Assembly (NCBI RefSeq): GCF_028769735.1
Contig: NC_088177.1
Span: forward strand, 12,588,599 to 12,652,598
Origin: Zonotrichia leucophrys gambelii
Lineage: Eukaryota; Chordata; Aves; Passeriformes; Passerellidae
Reading direction: 5' to 3'
DNA: 64,000 nucleotides
Shown here: positions 62,031-64,000 of the stretch, piece after piece
Layout: each line of letters begins with the position of its first letter
How positions within the stretch are numbered: position 1 is the first letter of the stretch
Notes under the pieces: model-generated
Database searches by the model: none
What the model was told of the DNA's origin: nothing
What the model saw: only the letters and a program-made list of their open reading frames with translations
Program-made: the position numbers and the translations under genes

Positions 62031-62300
62031 CTGAGCGCCACGGCGGCTGCCGGCACCGACGGGCACACGGAGGACGCGGGGCACCGGGCTCCAGCCGACC
62101 CGCCCCGCCGCTCTCGGGGCTGTCGCCGGGACGCGGCCGCCTGCGCGCCGCGAGCCCCCGGGACCGCCCCCGGCCCCGCCCCGGCCCCGCCGCCGCTCCC
62201 GCAGGGCCCCCGCGCCTGAGGAGGTGGAGGAGCGGCCCCTCCGCCCCGCCCCGGCCCCTGCATTGCAGAGACTCCGAGCGAGCCGCCGGGACAGACACAC
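62031..62300 (-). other. candidate first exon of a minus-strand gene
   Basis: Read on the minus strand, the segment ends with GCGCTCAG and then GTAAGCGC, a strong splice donor inside the CpG island. Its 5' end is not defined and is placed near 62,300 from the position of the GC boxes. An ATG at 62,261-62,263 (G at -3) opens a frame that stays open to the donor and would leave two bases of a codon. The peptide is almost only Gly, Ala, Pro, Arg and Ser, which is what any GC-rich DNA gives, so the exon may equally be 5' untranslated. The gene was not recognised. The donor is well supported; coding status is not. Confidence 0.5.
62167..62188 (-). other. G-quadruplex-prone tract in promoter
   Basis: The minus strand carries four G-runs of four or five, separated by only one or two bases (GGGG-CC-GGGG-C-GGGG-CC-GGGGG), which fits the canonical quadruplex pattern. 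A second tract lies at 62,236-62,258 with four runs of four. Both sit in the GC-box cluster at the presumed start of transcription and may lie in the first exon RNA. Confidence 0.6.
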
Positions 62301-62378
62301 GCGGGCCCGCCCGGTGTCGCCGTGCCCGGCCCTGCCCTGCCCTGCCGCGGGTGGAAAACCTTCCCGAAAGCTCCTCAC

Positions 62379-62431
62379 CTGATTTCCTTTGGGTCTGCCA
62401 AGTCCGGCTCAGTCTAATTCCTCCTTTTCCT
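62379..62431 (-). other. candidate alternative 5' exon (53 nt)
   Basis: On the minus strand a pyrimidine-rich acceptor (CTTGCTCTCTTTCTCCAG) precedes a 53-nt segment, followed by the donor ATCAG/GTGAGG. Both sites are close to consensus. If used, this exon would need a transcription start further right than 62,431 and would skip the 62,031 exon; the donor could also serve a longer first exon without the acceptor. One frame is open across it and leaves one base. No protein family is recognisable. It suggests alternative 5' ends for the transcript leaving the island. Confidence 0.3.
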
Positions 62432-62439
62432 CTGGAGAA

Positions 62440-64000
62440 AGAGAGCAAGTAACAGTGAGATCGGTGAAAAAACGCCTTTACAGCACCCTCAGACACCGCG
62501 CTGCTGCTCACTTCCACTCTGCTTTCGTAGGGCCGGGCTTTCCAGCCATTTCCTGGAATCTGGCAATAAAAGATATCCTATTACTTTGTCACTTACCACA
62601 TTCTCGAACTGAACTGTCCCTCTCCCTCAGGGTGTCCATTACACTTGCTATACTCCAAAGTCATTCCTCCCACAATATCAGTGATAGGGCTACAGCATCA
62701 GCTCATACCTCACCTGTTACAGCCAGAGCCACGCCAGTCCAACCCACCTGTGCTGGAGATGAAAGAGTAAAATGCTGCTGCTTTCCTACCTCCTCTCTTC
62801 CCCTAAGCAAATTTCAGTTTGTTAATAATTCATGACTGCAAAAGTCAGTCTGTCGGAATCTTAACCAAAAATTCTGAGCATGCCATGTATGCATTAGCCT
62901 GTAATAATGTTTTGAAGGTACTATATTTGGATTCAGTGAAGATAAATATATTTGGGGACCTAGAGTGCATGCTATTACCCATACTGCAGTGGAAAAACTT
63001 TAAACATTAAATTCAGTTTGGTTGCATTTTGCTGCATCACTGTGAGCAAGTTATCCACATTTTTTCCCAAATGTCACTAATTTTACGTAGCCAGCTAGAT
63101 TTCGAGCATGATTTTTGAGGAGTACTGAGCACTTGGGTATTTTTGTGGGCTTTAGCAGGTTATCGAGAAGATTTCAGATGTGTAATTTGGGCCATATGTG
63201 TCTTAGACTCATAGTCAAAATGCAGCTCAGGAAAGCCTAGGTCCCGCCCCTGCGTCTGTTTCTTCATTCACAAAGAAATACCCTCAACATTGTATATTTC
63301 GTGTTAAGGGTATGTATATTTCATGTCAAGGGTCTGTCAGTGCTAATGAAGTGACTTGGGATGGCCAAGTTACTTTGTTAAGTATTTTTGTGTATTTGTA
63401 AATCAGGAAATTTTCATTTTAAAAGAGTAAGGACTACAAACATTTCTTCCTGTACTTTTCCTGAGCCTTCCTCAGGCTGTTTGAGAGAACTTCCCACTGC
63501 TGCTGTTTCCTCACATTCCGTCTGTAAATCAGTGCCGTGCAGAGGGAGCAGGATTTGCCAAAGCGACAAAGGCATCATGTTCCCTGCTTGTTACTCACCA
63601 TCAGTGATGCACATCCTTCCAGAGATGCTTTCAGAGAAAATGCATTTGCTGCAGTCAGTCTTTCTCCAGGCTGCCAGGAGGAAATTCACTGGTTCAGGGC
63701 ACGTGCACCAGTGTCTGCAATACCCTGAAGACCCTCAGTGCCTTTCTCCTGCTGGATTTTTTTTTTCCTGTGCCTCTCCTTGGAGGCCTTGGTGTCCATG
63801 CAAAGACCTTGATGGAGTTCTCCCCACAAGCACAGGAACTTCACCCTTCTTCTCACCACCTGGATAATGGGAATGCAGGGTTTAACATAAAGCCACATCA
63901 GAATCAGCCCTGAGAGGGAGTGAACAGCCGACTTGATCAAGAAGAAAAAGTTAAACTTCATCCAAATGGAAATTAGATTAATTTAAAGCTTACAATTTTA
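62440..64000. other. upstream flank of the CpG island
   Basis: AT-rich again, without the A/C bias seen left of the island. One minus-strand donor (CTGATG/GTGAGTAAC) near 63,595 could belong to a distal alternative first exon. No gene recognised. Confidence 0.5.

Larger units (their letters stand above)
61260..62360. promoter_or_regulatory. CpG island promoter
   Basis: This is the only long GC-rich, CpG-dense segment in the window; the DNA on both sides is AT-rich and CpG-poor. Sp1-type GC boxes (CCCCGCCC and its complement) cluster at 62,165-62,190 and 62,240-62,258, and another lies near 61,741. No TATA box is obvious, as is usual for broad vertebrate CpG-island promoters. The best splice donors here face the minus strand (62,030/62,031 and 62,378/62,379). 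The A+C bias of the plus strand lies to the left of the island, not to the right. Together these suggest that the main transcript runs leftwards. Bidirectional activity cannot be excluded. The start site itself is not visible; about 62.25-62.30 kb is inferred from the GC boxes. Confidence 0.85.

Noticed and set aside
61706..62517. Open frames of about 250-260 codons on both strands across the CpG island
   Set aside because: GC-rich DNA has few stop codons. The products are Arg/Pro/Ala/Gly-rich in several frames at once, with no domain, and they run straight through strong splice donors.
63388..63867. Plus-strand frame of 159 codons right of the island, a possible divergent gene
   Set aside because: It lies 1 kb from the island, has no acceptor, donor or domain, and has an unremarkable residue mix; not enough to claim a divergent gene.
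1..64000. tRNA, rRNA, CRISPR, insertion sequences, bacterial promoters and ribosome binding sites
   Set aside because: No tRNA B-box with a cloverleaf, no rRNA motif, and no spaced direct repeats were noticed; the sequence is vertebrate, so bacterial signals do not apply.

Overview
The window looks like a stretch of a bird genome, probably a songbird. The clues are CR1-type LINE fragments, retroviral solo LTRs of a type I associate with passerine genomes, a few ancient MIR-like SINE remnants, a fairly low overall repeat load, AT-rich non-coding DNA, and one very GC-rich CpG island. Nothing bacterial is present (no operons, CRISPR array or insertion sequence), and no rRNA or tRNA gene was recognised.

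The only strong functional landmark is the CpG island at about 61.26-62.36 kb. Two good splice donors on the minus strand lie in or beside it (introns start below 62,031 and below 62,379), and Sp1-type GC boxes and G-quadruplex-prone tracts surround them. From there leftwards the plus strand is visibly rich in A and C, so the minus strand is rich in T and G, almost to position 1. This is the composition expected of the non-template strand of a long transcribed gene. Right of about 62.5 kb the bias disappears. My reading is that most of the window is intronic DNA of one long minus-strand gene whose promoter is at 62 kb and which runs out of the left edge. I could not name the gene: no exon with a recognisable protein family was found.

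Layout, left to right: 0-13.6 kb, non-coding with a solo LTR (2.65-3.09 kb, plus), a CA repeat and MIR remnants; 13.6-17.9 kb, a cluster of splice-flanked open frames on the minus strand, all weak; 18.2-18.5 kb, an old CR1 fragment; 18.5-35 kb, featureless AT-rich DNA; 35.0-36.1 kb, a second LTR of the first family (minus) followed by a CR1 3' end; 37.3 and 48.2 kb, two nearly identical copies of a short TATA-bearing repeat; 49.8-50.2 kb, a decayed retroviral integrase fragment; 53-58 kb, more candidate exons and two GC-rich islets; 61-62.4 kb, the CpG island; 62.4-64 kb, upstream flank.

The candidate exons (13.66, 13.92, 15.17, 17.5, 36.35, 43.91, 53.12, 55.67 and 57.68 kb, plus 5' exons at 62 kb) rest only on splice-site quality and an open frame. 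Pseudo-exons of this kind are common in introns, so they are given low confidence. No gene system or pathway can be claimed from this window; the items most worth checking are the phase-compatible exon chain, the 12-nt microexon option, the twin TATA-bearing repeats, and the quadruplex-rich promoter.
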